Assembly (NCBI RefSeq): GCF_021462225.1
Contig: NC_061816.1
Location: 23,731,049 to 23,795,048 of the forward strand
Reading direction: 5' to 3'
Length of the DNA stretch: 64,000 bases
Source of the DNA: Girardinichthys multiradiatus
Taxonomy: Eukaryota; Chordata; Actinopteri; Cyprinodontiformes; Goodeidae
Each line of letters starts with the position of its first letter. Position 1 is the stretch's first letter. The notes under the pieces are model-generated. The model was not told where the DNA came from. It worked only from the letters and a program-made list of their open reading frames with translations, and did not search any database. Below are positions 21,440 through 31,559 of this stretch, piece by piece. The translations under genes and the position numbers were made by a program.

Positions 21440-23870
21440 AACATTGGGACCCAAATGACTCTGACATCTCCATTCCATGGTCCAGGCCCTCTTACTAAAC
21501 CAAAATCTTCCAAAAGCTGCAGAGTCCCATCACCTCCTGATCTATCTCCTTCAGATTAGGACCTTCAAATCTCTTCTCTGTGATACAGTCTGGGCCCCAG
21601 TGGTAACTCTATCATAAATGATAATTTCCCTGAAAAATTTGGGCCCCTGATGGGAGATAGTTGTAAAATCTCTGTGCTTATACGTAATAGAAAGAACACA
21701 CCTAAAAGGATAACAGACAGTAATAAACAATCAAACTTAAAAGCCATAAACTGTCACAGACACAGAGTTAATATCTGCCACTAAGTCATATAAACTGGCT
21801 TTATTGAACATTAGATCTCTGTCAGGAAAATAATTTTTAATCAATGACTTCATTATTGGCCATAATCTTGATATCATGTTTTTAACAGAAACATGGTTAC
21901 ATGAATTTAATGAAGCATCCACTTTGATAGAGTCGACACATCCGAACTACAATTTTCTTTGACAGCAAAGAAAAGGTGGAGGGGTGGCCACTTTGTTTAA
22001 AGGCTTACTAAAGTGTAAAAAAGTATTTCTGGGCAAATTTGACTCTTTTGAATATTTGGCTCTCCAGGTAAAGAGCCCGGTCCAAACAATGTTCTTGAAT
22101 ATTTACAGGCCTCCTAAGTCCAAAACAAACTTTATCAGTGATTTTAATGAGCTTTTATCTGTGATTTGTGTTTATTATGACTGTTAAATCATTGTGGGAG
22201 ACTTCAACATTCACATGGACAATCCTGAAGACAGAAGTGCAATAGATCTATGTGACACTCTTAGAAATTTTGGTTTGACTCAAAATGTTAAACAGCAAAC
22301 GTACAAACAGGGACATATTTTGGACTTGATCATCACTTAGGGTCTAAACATTTCCAAGGTGTCTGTAACTGAAGTTGCCCTATCTGACCACTTTTCTGTT
22401 ATTTTTGAAAGCATCATCTCCAATGACTCAGTTAGCCAAAAAGACATTATAAGAAAACGCATCTTTAAGGATGTTGCTGCTGAAACCTTTAACCAGATTT
22501 ACTCTTCTACCTCCACTTTGCCCTGTAACACTGTCGATGAGCTGATAGAACACTTTCATTCTAAAATCTCGGACATCATTGATTCAGTTGCTCCAATTAA
22601 AGTGAAAGTTGTTTCTGGGAAGAAAATGTCTCCGTGGAGAAGTGCTCTACCAGTCAAAAGTGAAAAAAATAGTGTCAAAAAGCTGAACACAGGTGGTGAA
22701 AGACTGGACAACAGGTTCACTATAACATCCAGAAAGAGAGACTCCACAAATATAACTTATAACTGAAAAAATGCAACAGAATCTTTCTTCTCTAAGATCA
22801 TCAGCAAAAACATTAATAACGCTCTTGCCTTATTTAGCATGTTCAACAGGTTAATTAACCCTCCTGTAACTGTAGCATCTGAGCTCCACTCTACCAGGGC
22901 CTGTAACGAATTTGCTTCTTCACTGAAAAAATCCAGAAGATCAGAGAGGCAGTCGGCACATCCATATCAACTCCAGTACCACAGTTGTCTCCAACTAGAA
23001 TTGATTTTGACAAAATTTCCCAATTTCACCTAATAAACTACAAAAACTTAGAATAAATTGTACAGCAACTAAGCTCTTCTTCCTGCTGTCTCAATATTTT
23101 ACCCACAGCTTTCCTGAAGAAAGCTTTGCCTGTCATAAAGTCTGATTTAACTAATAAACAACAACATAAGTTATAACTTTGCAGACGACACATGGCTATA
23201 CATTGTAATGTCACTAGGTGATTATGAACCCATTAAAGCACTTGGTAAATGCTTAGAAGAAATCAATGCATGTATGTACCAACATTTTCTTCAACTGAAT
23301 CAAAACAAAACTGAAGAAATTATTTAATTTTTGGAACCAAAGGAAGAGCGATTAAAAGTTAGCACACAGCTCCAGTTAGTACAGCCAAAAACCAATCAAC
23401 TGAGAAAGTGGAGCACCCCAGTTCTATTAGTCCTTACAAAATACTTGTGTTAGTCTATAAATCACTGAATGGCTTAGCACCAAAATGCATTACAGACTTG
23501 CTGTCAGTGTATCAACCACCCAGACCTCTCTGGTCTTCTGGCTCAAACCTACTCTGCATACCCAGAACCAAAACCAAACATGGAGAAGCAGCCTCTCCAC
23601 TAATCTAGAATACACTCACAGAAAACTGTAAAAGCGCAGAAACCCTAAATTGCTTTAAATCAAGATTAAAAACATATTTGTTTAGAGTGGCCTTTCACTG
23701 TGCTATCTAAACATAATTAGTTAAGTTTTAGTAAAACCTTCCTTTCATTTTCTTATCAATAATTTTAGTATTCATTTTTTATTTTATTTATTTTTTATTA
23801 TCATCTTTTTAATTATTCATTTTATATTCCCTTTAATTATTTAATTACCTTAATGCCACTGCAATGTAAG
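21440..23870 (+). mobile_element. L2-clade LINE copy, 5' truncated, RT deleted
   Basis: Plus-strand relative of the element at 4187-8877. It starts in the late ORF1 region, then has the ORF1-ORF2 junction, an endonuclease with TETWLHEF, IYRPPKSKT, IVGDFNIHMDN and LDLIIT, and a linker open at 22359-22766. Most of RT is deleted: text jumps from about 23140 to [19 protein letters not shown] sequence near 23170, then to the C-terminal KILVLVYKSLNGLAP at 23408-23608. The 3' UTR ends in AT-rich DNA. It is dead, but it holds the endonuclease core lost from the nested copy. Confidence 0.82.
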
Positions 23871-24141
23871 TGCGGGGTGCCAGAGCTGCCACAAATGTTT
23901 TGGCATTGTGTTGGGTGATGGACCCAGAAAAATGCTCTAAATTAGGGGACAAAAAAGTAATATTCTGCTCGATTCTTAAATTTTTAGAGTGTAGACAGTG
24001 ATCTGGTCCATGCAATTGTAATCAGCAGTAGTCTTGTTCAATTTCTCTTTTTCTATTAATTTTGCATCACATTTTCTTTGATCAACTACAGTCAGCTGGG
24101 TAGATTGCTACCTGGCAACATAAGACAGATTATAGTTTATA
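23871..24141. other. No gene seen
   Basis: AT-rich, no recognisable element before the Rex1-type tail. Confidence 0.4.
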
Positions 24142-26540
24142 AATCAGAATCAGAACAGTGCTCTGTAGCGGCGGCCTGAAGGTAAAGCTCGAAACAGTAT
24201 ATGTGCAGGGTGTGTGGGGTCTGCAGAGATTTTAGGAGCTCTTTTCCTGATCCTAGACCTGTATAAGTCCTGGATGGAGGGAAGGTCAGCCCTGATTATT
24301 CTCTCTGCATTCCTGATTATTCGTTGCAGTCAGCACGCACCTGTCCTGTTTTGTGGATGAGCCAAACCACACTGAGGTGGATGAAGACAGGACAGATTGA
24401 ATGATGGCAGTGTAGAAGATGACCAGCAGCTCCTGTGGAAGGTTGAACTTCTTGAGTTGCCTCAGGAAGTACAGTCTCTGCTGGGCCTTCTTTCAAACAG
24501 TGTCTATGTGTGAAGACCATCTCAGGTTCTCAGAGATGGTGCTTCCTAAGAACCTGAAGTGGTCCACGGCCGATACAGTGTTGTTGAGGATGGTGAGGGG
24601 GGTGTATGGGGATGGTGTTCTCCGAAAGTCCACCACCATTTCCACAGTCTTGAGTGGGTTGAATTCAAGGTAGTTCTGACTGTACCAGTGTACCAGCTTA
24701 TCCACTTGCTGTCTGTATGCAGACTCATCACCGTCCTGGATCAGTCCAATGACAGTGGTGTCATCTGCAAACTTTAGGAGTTTCATGGACGAGTCCGGTG
24801 AGGTGCAATCATTTGTGTACAGGGAGAAGAGGAGTGGGGATAGAACACACCCATGGGGGGCACCAGTACTTATTGATCTGGATCGTGAGAAGATGCTCCC
24901 CAGTCTCACCTGCTGCTGTCGGTCCGTCAGGAAGCTGTTGATCCACTGACAGGTGGAGGCTGGGACGTTGAGCTGGGTGAGCTTCTGGTGGAGGATGTCT
25001 GGTATGATGGTGTGGAAGGCCGACCTGAAGTCTACAAACAGGATCCTGGCGTACGTCCCTTGGTGGTTGAGGTGTTGCTGGATGAAGTGTAGACCTAAGT
25101 TAACAGCATCATCTGCCGACCTGTTTGCTCGGTAAGCAAATTGCAGGGGGTCCAGCAGGGGGCCTGTGATGTCTTTCAGGTGCTTCAACACCAGCCGCTC
25201 AAAGGATTTCATGACCACAGGCCTGTAGTCATTTAATCCTAGGATGGTGGGTTTCTAGGGAACCGGGATGATGGTGGATGGTTTAAGGCAGGAGGGGACC
25301 TCACATTTCTCCAGTTATTTGTTGAAGATCCTTGTGAAGATCGGAGCGAGTTGATTTGCAGGCACAGGATCTGAAGGTAGGGGGTTGGTTGTTTTACGGG
25401 TCAAATTTGTTCCTGAATGGGATGTGGAAGGGATGATTTGAGGTGTGAATGGCTTCTTGTCATGCCTGCAGTAGAAGCCATTCAGACGGTTGGCCAGGCG
25501 AGGACTCTGTTCAGGAAGGGTGCGGGGGCTCCTATAGGCAGTCAGGTTTCTCAGACCAGTCCACACAGCTGAAGTGTCACCAGTAGAAAGGCTGTTCTTA
25601 AGCTTCTCACTGTAGCTTCTCTTGGCTGCTTTGATCTCCTTTGTTAGTCTGTTCCTGGCCTGCCTGTACCGCGCCCAATCTCCACTGCTGTGAGCTTCTT
25701 CCTTTTCCCTGCGCAGATTCCTGAGGTGTGGAGTAAACCATGGCTTGTTATTCCCAAAGGTGCAGAAGGTCTTGGTCTGCACACACATGTCTTCACAGAA
25801 ACTGATGTATGATGTCACCACATCAGTTAGTTGGTTTAGGTCAGTGGCTGAGGTTTCAAAAACAGTTCAGTCTGTGCATTCAAAGCAGGCCTGTAGCATC
25901 TGCTTTGATTCCTCAGTCCACTTCTTAACAGTGTGAACCTTGGGTTTGCAAGCTCTTAGTCTCTGTCTGTAGGTTGGGATGAGGTGGATTAGATAATAAT
26001 CCGAAAAACCCAGAGCAGCCCTGGTAACAGCATGATATGAGTCCTTTAAAGCTGTGTAACAATGATCCAGTGTGTTTTTGTCTCTGGTGGGACACTTAAT
26101 ATGCTGTCTGTATTTGGGGAGTTCATGGGAGAGGTTTGCTCTGTTAAAATGTCCCCCCCAATAGGTCCGCGCTGCGATCCGCTTTGGACAGCTGGAAGTC
26201 CGGCATAAGCAGTCCGCGGTCCGGGATGTTTTCACTCAGCCATGTCTCGGTAAAGCAGAGAACCGCTGATCCACGGAGGTCAATGTTTTTACCGGTGAGT
26301 AGAAGCAGCTCATCTATCTTGTTGTTTAGAGAGCGTACATTTGCCAGGTGGATTGAAGGCAGTGGTGTACGAAGTCCTCTTTTGCGGAGCTTTACCAGCG
26401 CGCCAGCACGGTTTCCCCTCCGACGCTTTCAGCGCAGTATCCCGTATAGTGCCGCAGCTCCGCTTGCCAGGAGCTCAGTGAACCTCGGATCGATGAAAGA
26501 TGGTAAAAAAATCCCAAGAGAGGACTCTCTGATGTTGAGA
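24142..26540 (-). mobile_element. Rex1/Babar-like LINE, second copy
   Basis: Minus strand. The RT core is open at 24493-25218 (241 aa): FAYRANRSADDAV, VDFRSAFHTI, STGAPHGCVLSPLLFS, LLKFADDTTVIGLIQ with the catalytic Asp pair, and MVVDFRRT. The linker is at 25315-25821, the endonuclease end at 25867-26150 and its N-terminal part, with TETWL text, at 26155-26480. Compared with the copy at 10189 it keeps the FADD segment but lost the stretch before LAPIFTRIF and part of the endonuclease at 26150 (beside an 8-base C run). The 3' UTR is nearly all deleted, leaving only TCAGAATCAGAA at 24143. Confidence 0.83.
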
Positions 26541-26579
26541 AGTTCCTCTCTACTGAACAACACCACAGGATTGTGGCTC

Positions 26580-26760
26580 AACACCACAGTACTGTGGCTC
26601 GAAAAACAAATGTGTTCAAAGACAAATATTTTTTGCAGACATGTCCTGTGGTCTAATGAAACAAAATTGAAGTGTTTGGAGGAAAAAAGGCAAAAGTTTC
26701 CAAGCCGGAGAACACCATCCCGACTGTGAAGGAAAGGGTGGTCAGCATTACCCTTTGAAC
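26580..26760 (+). mobile_element. Tc1-like transposase fragment
   Basis: Plus-strand reading gives VLWSNETKLKCL, equivalent to the WSDETK block around the first catalytic Asp of Tc1 transposases (Asp is Asn here), then a short tail. It is of a different family from the element that begins at 26787 and is only about 180 bp long. Confidence 0.55.
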
Positions 26761-26786
26761 ATCACAAATCATGTGGCTTCCAAATA

Positions 26787-28170
26787 TACAGCTACATCTC
26801 AAAAAACTTGAGTATTGCGTAATAGTGAAATATATTTTGCCAGTCATCTCAGAAAATTAAACCAATATATTACATAGAATCACTACACATAGAGTGGTAT
26901 ATTCCAAGCTGTAATTTTGATGATTATGGTGTACTGGTAAAGAAATCCCAAAATTCAGTCTCTCAGAAAATTAGAATACTGTGAAAAAGTTCATTATTTG
27001 ACACTCATGATGTCACACCCTAATCAGCTAATTAACTCAAAATACCTGCAAAGGTTTCCTGTGCCTTTAAATGGTCTCTCACTCTGGGTCAGTAGGCTCT
27101 ACAATCATGGGAAAGACTGCTGACTTGACAGATGTGCAGAAGACAGTTATGGACGTCCTTCACAAGGAGAGTAAACCACAAAGGATCAATGCTGAAGAAG
27201 CTGGTTGTTCACAGAGTTCTGTATCCAAGCATATTAACAGAAAATTGAGTGGAAGGAAGAAGTGTGGTAGGAAAAGGTGCACCAGTAACAACGAGAACTG
27301 CAGTCTTGAGAGGATTCATGCGAAATCCTTTCAGGAATTTGGGGGAGCTTCACAACGAATGGGCTGAGTCTGGAGTCGGTACATCAAGAGCCATCGCACA
27401 CAGATAAATACTAGACATGGGCTACAAATGTAAATGCTAAATGGACTGAACTTATATAGCGCTTTTCCAGTCATACAGACCGCTCAAAGCGCTTTACACT
27501 AGAGCCACAGTCACCCAATTGCACTCACTAACATTCATACACCGATACGCAGATCGGTAGGCAACTTGAGGTTAAGTGCCTTGCCCAGGGGCACATCAAC
27601 CTATGGCAGGAGGAAGCTGGAATCGAACCCACAACCTTCTGATTGCAAGACGACTACTCTTCCTACTGAGCCACAGTTGCCTCATATTCCTTGTGTCAAG
27701 CCACTCCTGAACCTGTGACATCTTCAAGTGACTTACCTAGGCTGAGATGAATAGGAACTGAGATGAACAGTAACTGGACTGTTGCTCAATGGTCCAAAGT
27801 CCTGTTTTGAAAGTAAATTCTGCATTTCATTAGGAAATCAAGGTCCCAGAGTCTGGAGGAAGAGTGGAAAGGCACAGAATCTATGTCATCTGCTGGTGTT
27901 GATCCATTGTGTTTCCTGAAGTCCACAGTCAATGCAGCCATCTACCAGGACGTTCTAGAGCATTGGCGCTTTATAAATAAACTGAATTGAACTGAATTGA
28001 AGTTGAATTCATGCTCTGCTGACAAGCCATATGGAGATGCAAACATTATTTTCCAACAAGAATTGGCACCTGGCCACACTGCCAAAGGTACCAAAAACTG
28101 GTTCAATTACCATGATGTTCCTGTTCTTGAATGGCCACACACTCCCCTGACCTGAACCCCCATAGAGAAT
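26787..28170 (+). mobile_element. Tc1-like DNA transposon with a SINE inside
   Basis: Starts with a TIR-like TACAGCTACATCTCAAAAAAC. The transposase begins at ATG 27110 (MGKTADLTDVQKTVMDVL), a helix-turn-helix, with SGRKKCGRKRC following. It is broken by frameshifts and by the SINE at 27432-27683. Beyond the SINE the text continues as CVKPLLN, LGNQGPRVWRKSGK and YGDANIIFQQELAPGHTAK, where the second catalytic Asp of QQD is Glu. About 40 bp at 27965-28003 (GCGCTTTATAAATAAAC, then repeated TGAATTGAAC) are another small retroelement tail insertion. The right part is missing after PIENL at 28170, where G-rich DNA begins. Confidence 0.75.
27432..27683 (-). mobile_element. tRNA-derived SINE with L2-type tail, inserted in Tc1
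   Basis: On the minus strand: A-box-like TGGCTCAGTAGG, B box GGGTTCGATTCC, a conserved middle, then the tail AAGCGCTATATAAGTTCAG. The A and B boxes would serve as an internal RNA polymerase III promoter. The Tc1 reading frame can be followed on both sides, so the SINE is the younger. The head is better kept than in the copy at 20919. Confidence 0.85.
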
Positions 28171-28179
28171 CTAAGCAGA

Positions 28180-28374
28180 CCCTGTGGCTGACCTTCTGGC
28201 CCACCTGTTTTTCTTGGTGCAGCGGGGTGTACCATGGGGGAGTGTGGGTCGCCAGCATGCTGGGGCACCTCCGAGGTTTGGGTGTAGGGTTGGTGAGGGG
28301 CCTGGTCCTTGGTGTGCTCTGGTGGCCTTCCTCCAATACTTCCTTCTGTGGCTCTGGCCCCCTGGCCGGGAACC
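28180..28374. repeat. G-rich repeat fragment
   Basis: GC-rich, strongly G-over-C sequence unlike its AT-rich surroundings and like 30151-30860 in style. It sits between the cut Tc1 and the tandem-repeat ORF. Possibly the left part of the same G-rich repeat, split by the gypsy fragment. Confidence 0.35.
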
Positions 28375-29781
28375 GTCAAGCTTCATGAGTCACAGCATGC
28401 AGCCAAGCCTCTGGACTCACAGCCTACTGCCAGGTCTCTGGACTCACAGCCTACTGCCAGGCCACTGGACTCACAGCCTGCTACCAGGCCTCTGGACTCA
28501 CAGCCTGCTGCCAGGCCTCTGGACTCACAGCCTGCTGCCAGGCCTCTCGACTCACAGCCTGCTGCCAGGCCTCTGGACTCACAGCCTGCTGCCAGGCCTC
28601 TGGACTCACAGCCTGCTGCCAAGCTACAGGATCCAGAGTCCAGAGAGGGGTTCCATGGAGAGTCGCCTCTCATCCAAGTTCCTGAGTTTCCTGAGGGGTC
28701 TGAGGACGGACCGCCTCTCATCCTAGTTCCTGAGTTTCCTGAGGGGTCTGGGGACGGACCGTCTCTCATCCTAGTTCCTGAGTTTCCTGAGGGGTCTGAG
28801 GACGGAGCGCCTCTCATCCTAGTTCCTGAGTTTCCTGAGGGGTCTGAGGACGGACCGCCTCTCATCCTAGTTCCTGAGTTTCCTGAGGGGTCTGAGGACG
28901 GAGAGCCTCAGATCTTAGCTCTAGGACCCACTGACTGTGCTCCTGGGCAGTCTGACACCACAACTGACTCTTTGCCTGACACACCACAGCCTGACTCTTT
29001 GCCTGACACACCACAGCCCGACTATGTGATGACTGACTGTACGCCTGACAATGCACCTGACGACTCTAGGACTGGGTCCACGCCGGACGCCAGGGCCAAG
29101 TCTTCAGGGTTTCTGCCTGGGTCCACGCCAGACGCCAGGTTCAAGTCTCTGAGGATCTCGCCACGTCGCAGACCGCCTGACTCCTCGCTTCGTGGGCTTC
29201 CCAGGCATCTCTGCTGCCGGCCTCCAGGCAGCCTGCATCCTCGCCGCAGACCTCTGAAGACCTCACTTCGTGGGTTCCTCTGGCCACGTCGCCGAACTCC
29301 TGACCTTCAGCTTCTTCGTTGCTGGCTTCTCTGCCGCTGGCCGCCGGGTCATCTCTGTCAACTCTGTGCCTGTTGGGGACGACCTCCTGGTCGCCCGCCT
29401 GAACTCTGTGCCTGTTGGGGACGACATCCTGGTCGCCCGCCTGAACTCCGTGCCTGTTGGGGACGACCTCCTGGTCGCCGTCCTGAACTCTGTTTTTTGT
29501 TTCTGGCCCTCCTTCCGAGGACCCCCTCCGCCCACCCTGGTTGGGTTGTTTTTTGTTTCTGGCCCTCCTTCCGAGGCCTCCCTCCGCCCACCCTGGTTGG
29601 GTTGTTTTTTGTTTCTGGCCCTCCTTCCGAGGCCCTCCTCCGCCCACCCTGGTTGGAGTATTTTTATGTTTTGGACATTGTGTTTTCTAGTGGTCGTCTG
29701 GGATCCGACCTTGAGGGGGAGGTTATGTCATGGTATGACATCCTTGGACTTGGTTTGTGTTTTTGTATTAACCATTCTTAG
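28309..29781 (+). CDS. Tandem-repeat ORF (490 aa) upstream of a gypsy-type LTR
   Basis: One open frame built of repeats: eight 9-residue units of type LDSQPAARP (28411-28626), five 16-residue units of type PLILVPEFPEGSEDGP (28666-28905), a Pro/Asp-rich link, three 42-bp units (about 29358-29485), and three 56-bp units (about 29490-29650). The frame runs across the polypurine tract into the LTR, so its end is not a natural protein end. No catalytic domain, no membrane segment and no start context are evident. Position before the LTR suggests it is the tail of a gypsy pol or an extra ORF. Whether it is translated is unknown; ORFs this long arise easily in tandem repeats. Confidence 0.35.
   Translation: MVCSGGLPPILPSVALAPWPGTVKLHESQHAAKPLDSQPTARSLDSQPTARPLDSQPATRPLDSQPAARPLDSQPAARPLDSQPAARPLDSQPAARPLDSQPAAKLQDPESREGFHGESPLIQVPEFPEGSEDGPPLILVPEFPEGSGDGPSLILVPEFPEGSEDGAPLILVPEFPEGSEDGPPLILVPEFPEGSEDGEPQILALGPTDCAPGQSDTTTDSLPDTPQPDSLPDTPQPDYVMTDCTPDNAPDDSRTGSTPDARAKSSGFLPGSTPDARFKSLRISPRRRPPDSSLRGLPRHLCCRPPGSLHPRRRPLKTSLRGFLWPRRRTPDLQLLRCWLLCRWPPGHLCQLCACWGRPPGRPPELCACWGRHPGRPPELRACWGRPPGRRPELCFLFLALLPRTPSAHPGWVVFCFWPSFRGLPPPTLVGLFFVSGPPSEALLRPPWLEYFYVLDIVFSSGRLGSDLEGEVMSWYDILGLGLCFCINHS
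28411..28626 (+). repeat. 27-bp minisatellite, 8 units
   Basis: Eight head-to-tail copies of a 27-bp unit starting CTGGACTCACAGCCTGCTGC. The unit is a multiple of three, so all copies read as the same 9 residues. The middle units are nearly identical and the outer ones vary, as expected from unequal exchange. Confidence 0.9.
28666..28905 (+). repeat. 48-bp minisatellite, 5 units
   Basis: Five copies of a 48-bp unit with TCCTGAGTTTCCTGAGGGG as its constant core. The unit keeps the reading frame. Differences are single bases, for example GAGGACGGACCG against GGGGACGGACCG. Confidence 0.9.
29358..29650 (+). repeat. 42-bp and 56-bp tandem repeats
   Basis: Three copies of a 42-bp unit (core GTGCCTGTTGGGGACGAC) are followed by three copies of a 56-bp unit (core GGCCCTCCTTCCGAGG, then CCGCCCACCCTGGTTGG). 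The second unit is not a multiple of three, so successive copies are read in different frames. Confidence 0.85.
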
Positions 29782-30150
29782 GTCTATGGTTTCCTTTATT
29801 GTTAATTCGTTCCACCTGTCCCTTATGCCTCCATGTCTCCTTGCCACACCTGTTCTTAGTTCCTGTGATTACCTGCCTTTGTTTTCTCCCTGTATATTAG
29901 TTGGTATGTGTTCTTTGTTCCCCGCTGGTTCCTCCGTCACTATTCCTCATTCACTACCCCTGTTTATGCTCAGTTTTGCTACGTTACAGAACTATGTACA
30001 CATGTAAGTTTTTGGCTCGACTCATGTTTGTACTTACTGGATTTTGTTACGTTTTGGAGACCTTTAATTAAAGAAAAGTCTTCCTCTCATCATGCGGCTG
30101 CCAAGCTCTTATCTGCACTTTGGTCCGATCCAAACCCAGAACGTGATACA
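29726..30150 (+). mobile_element. Gypsy-type 3' LTR
   Basis: Follows a polypurine tract GAGGGGGAGG, starts TGTCATGG and ends GTGATACA, length 425 bp. A TATA-like CTGTATATTAG near 29890 and an ATTAAAGAAAA signal near 30066 are in the expected order for U3 and R. The inner gene region is lost except for the repeat ORF, so the superfamily is inferred from the layout. Confidence 0.6.
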
Positions 30151-30900
30151 CTGGGGCGGTTGGCAGGTTGTGCTTGGCCTGGATCAGTTGGCCTGCCCAG
30201 CCCAGTTACCCGGCTGGTGCACGTTTCCCTCTCATTAAACAGCGGGCTGTGGCTGGGGCTGGGGCTGCTGGCACTGGCCGGATTGTTGGGCGGCTTGGCT
30301 GTGTGCTGCTCTGCTGGCGGGGGGGGGGGGGCGTGTGGGTTGGGGAGGTTGTGTGATCACCAGCATTTGGATCGCCTGAGTGGCGATGGTAGAGCGGAGT
30401 TGGATAATGTTTCTTCCTGGGCTATCATTGCAGTAGTGGTGCTGTGGTGTGTTTGTGTGGATGCGAGGGGTGTGGTGGGGGAGTTCTTGTCGCTAGCCAG
30501 GGGCCTCTTGCCAGGTGACTTTGTCCCATCTTGGTGTGGAGTCGGGGGTTGCGTTGTGGGCGCAGTGCTCGATGGTGTCTGCCCTGTTGTGCCTGTGGGC
30601 TGGGGTAGTGTTGCGTGGGGCCCTGCCTTGCCATCGCGGCACCTGTGTGATGGGGGGCAGGATGAGGCGGAGGTGCTTAGAGTCGAGCTGTGTTTGGAGC
30701 TTGCGCTGTGTGGGTGGCCCTGTGGGGAGAGGATTCATGGCGTTTGGGTTCAGGGGCATGTGTTCGATATCTGTGTCCTGGTTCTGGGTTGCCCAGCGGG
30801 GAAATTCATGTTGGGGTTCATTGGGGGTGGGGGCTCATTGGATTAGGATCCGAATTTATTGGGGGGTTGGGATTGTTTCATCCTGTGGCGGCTCTGGTTG
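30151..30900. repeat. G-rich, strand-asymmetric repeat
   Basis: About 750 bp with strong G-over-C skew, a run of twelve or more G near 30320, and many GGGG and GGTG strings. An open frame of 312 aa (29908-30846) crosses it from the LTR but is a product of low stop density in such DNA, not of any recognisable domain. Similar in style to 28180-28374. Confidence 0.45.
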
Positions 30901-31271
30901 GCAGGCTAGTTTGGACTATATAGACCCCCTCTTTTGTAGAAATCATTTTGGTAATCTTAAAGAGCCTAAAAGAGGAGACTTTAAAAGGGACGTATGCAAA
31001 ATCCACTTTTGCAGCCCTTAAATATTTTTTTAAGTGTAACTGATGTCTGTAGGAGAACAGAAAAGTTGAATTTAGTCTCTCCTGGTGCTTATCTGTATAT
31101 TCTGTTTGGGTCATATTTTTCAATCCGCTCAGTTTTCTTAATTCTCTATTGCGTTTTTGAACTGTTATGTCAAAGTATTTGCAGCGGAAAAGCTAACTAA
31201 GGTCATGGATTTCTGGCTGATCAATTCTGCATATCCGCTATTTTTATTTCTTGCTGCGATATTGTAGTCAA

Positions 31272-31559
31272 GTGGATGAATCTAGATGTCCGGTTGTTGG
31301 GTGTATTAATCCACACATTTAATTCCACCGTCACCCAGCATCAGAACCTCTTCAAAGTGCCTGGTTAAATAAAATTTTTAATGGAAATGTTCCAACATCA
31401 GTAGGGACATTTTTTAGCTTGAAGCACTTCAAGGCCAAGTTCTTCAGCAACCTCCTCCAGTATCAAGAAGGATTTGCTGAAAGGCTTCTTCTGATTAAGG
31501 GGTCAGTTCCTGCTGTCTATGAAAACGATGGACACAGCAAAGCGGTTATCTGTAAATAA
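31272..31559 (+). pseudogene. THAP-type zinc finger remnant
   Basis: One frame reads SRCPVVGC (C-x4-C), an in-frame TAA, then FHRHPASEP, a conserved Trp (SAWLNKIF), SLKHFKAKFF, an EGFAERLLL stretch and KGSVPAVYE before TAA at 31557-31559. The order C..C, W, x-x-HF and xxVPxV is that of a THAP domain, a C2CH DNA-binding finger found in P-element and Kolobok transposases and in host proteins. The third zinc ligand, expected three residues before the His, is Ser, so with the stop the finger is broken. No transposase catalytic domain was seen next to it. Transposon origin is likelier than host gene, given the surroundings. Confidence 0.55.

Noticed and set aside
27432..27683. tRNA gene
   Set aside because: A and B boxes are present, but they sit in a SINE head with an L2-type tail; no full cloverleaf was seen.
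28411..28905. Regular direct repeats that could suggest a CRISPR array
   Set aside because: Units are contiguous with no unique spacers, and the setting is a vertebrate transposon.
29908..30846. 312-aa ORF across the LTR and G-rich block
   Set aside because: No domain, odd composition (Gly/Cys/Trp/Val-rich from G/T-rich DNA), and it begins inside an LTR.
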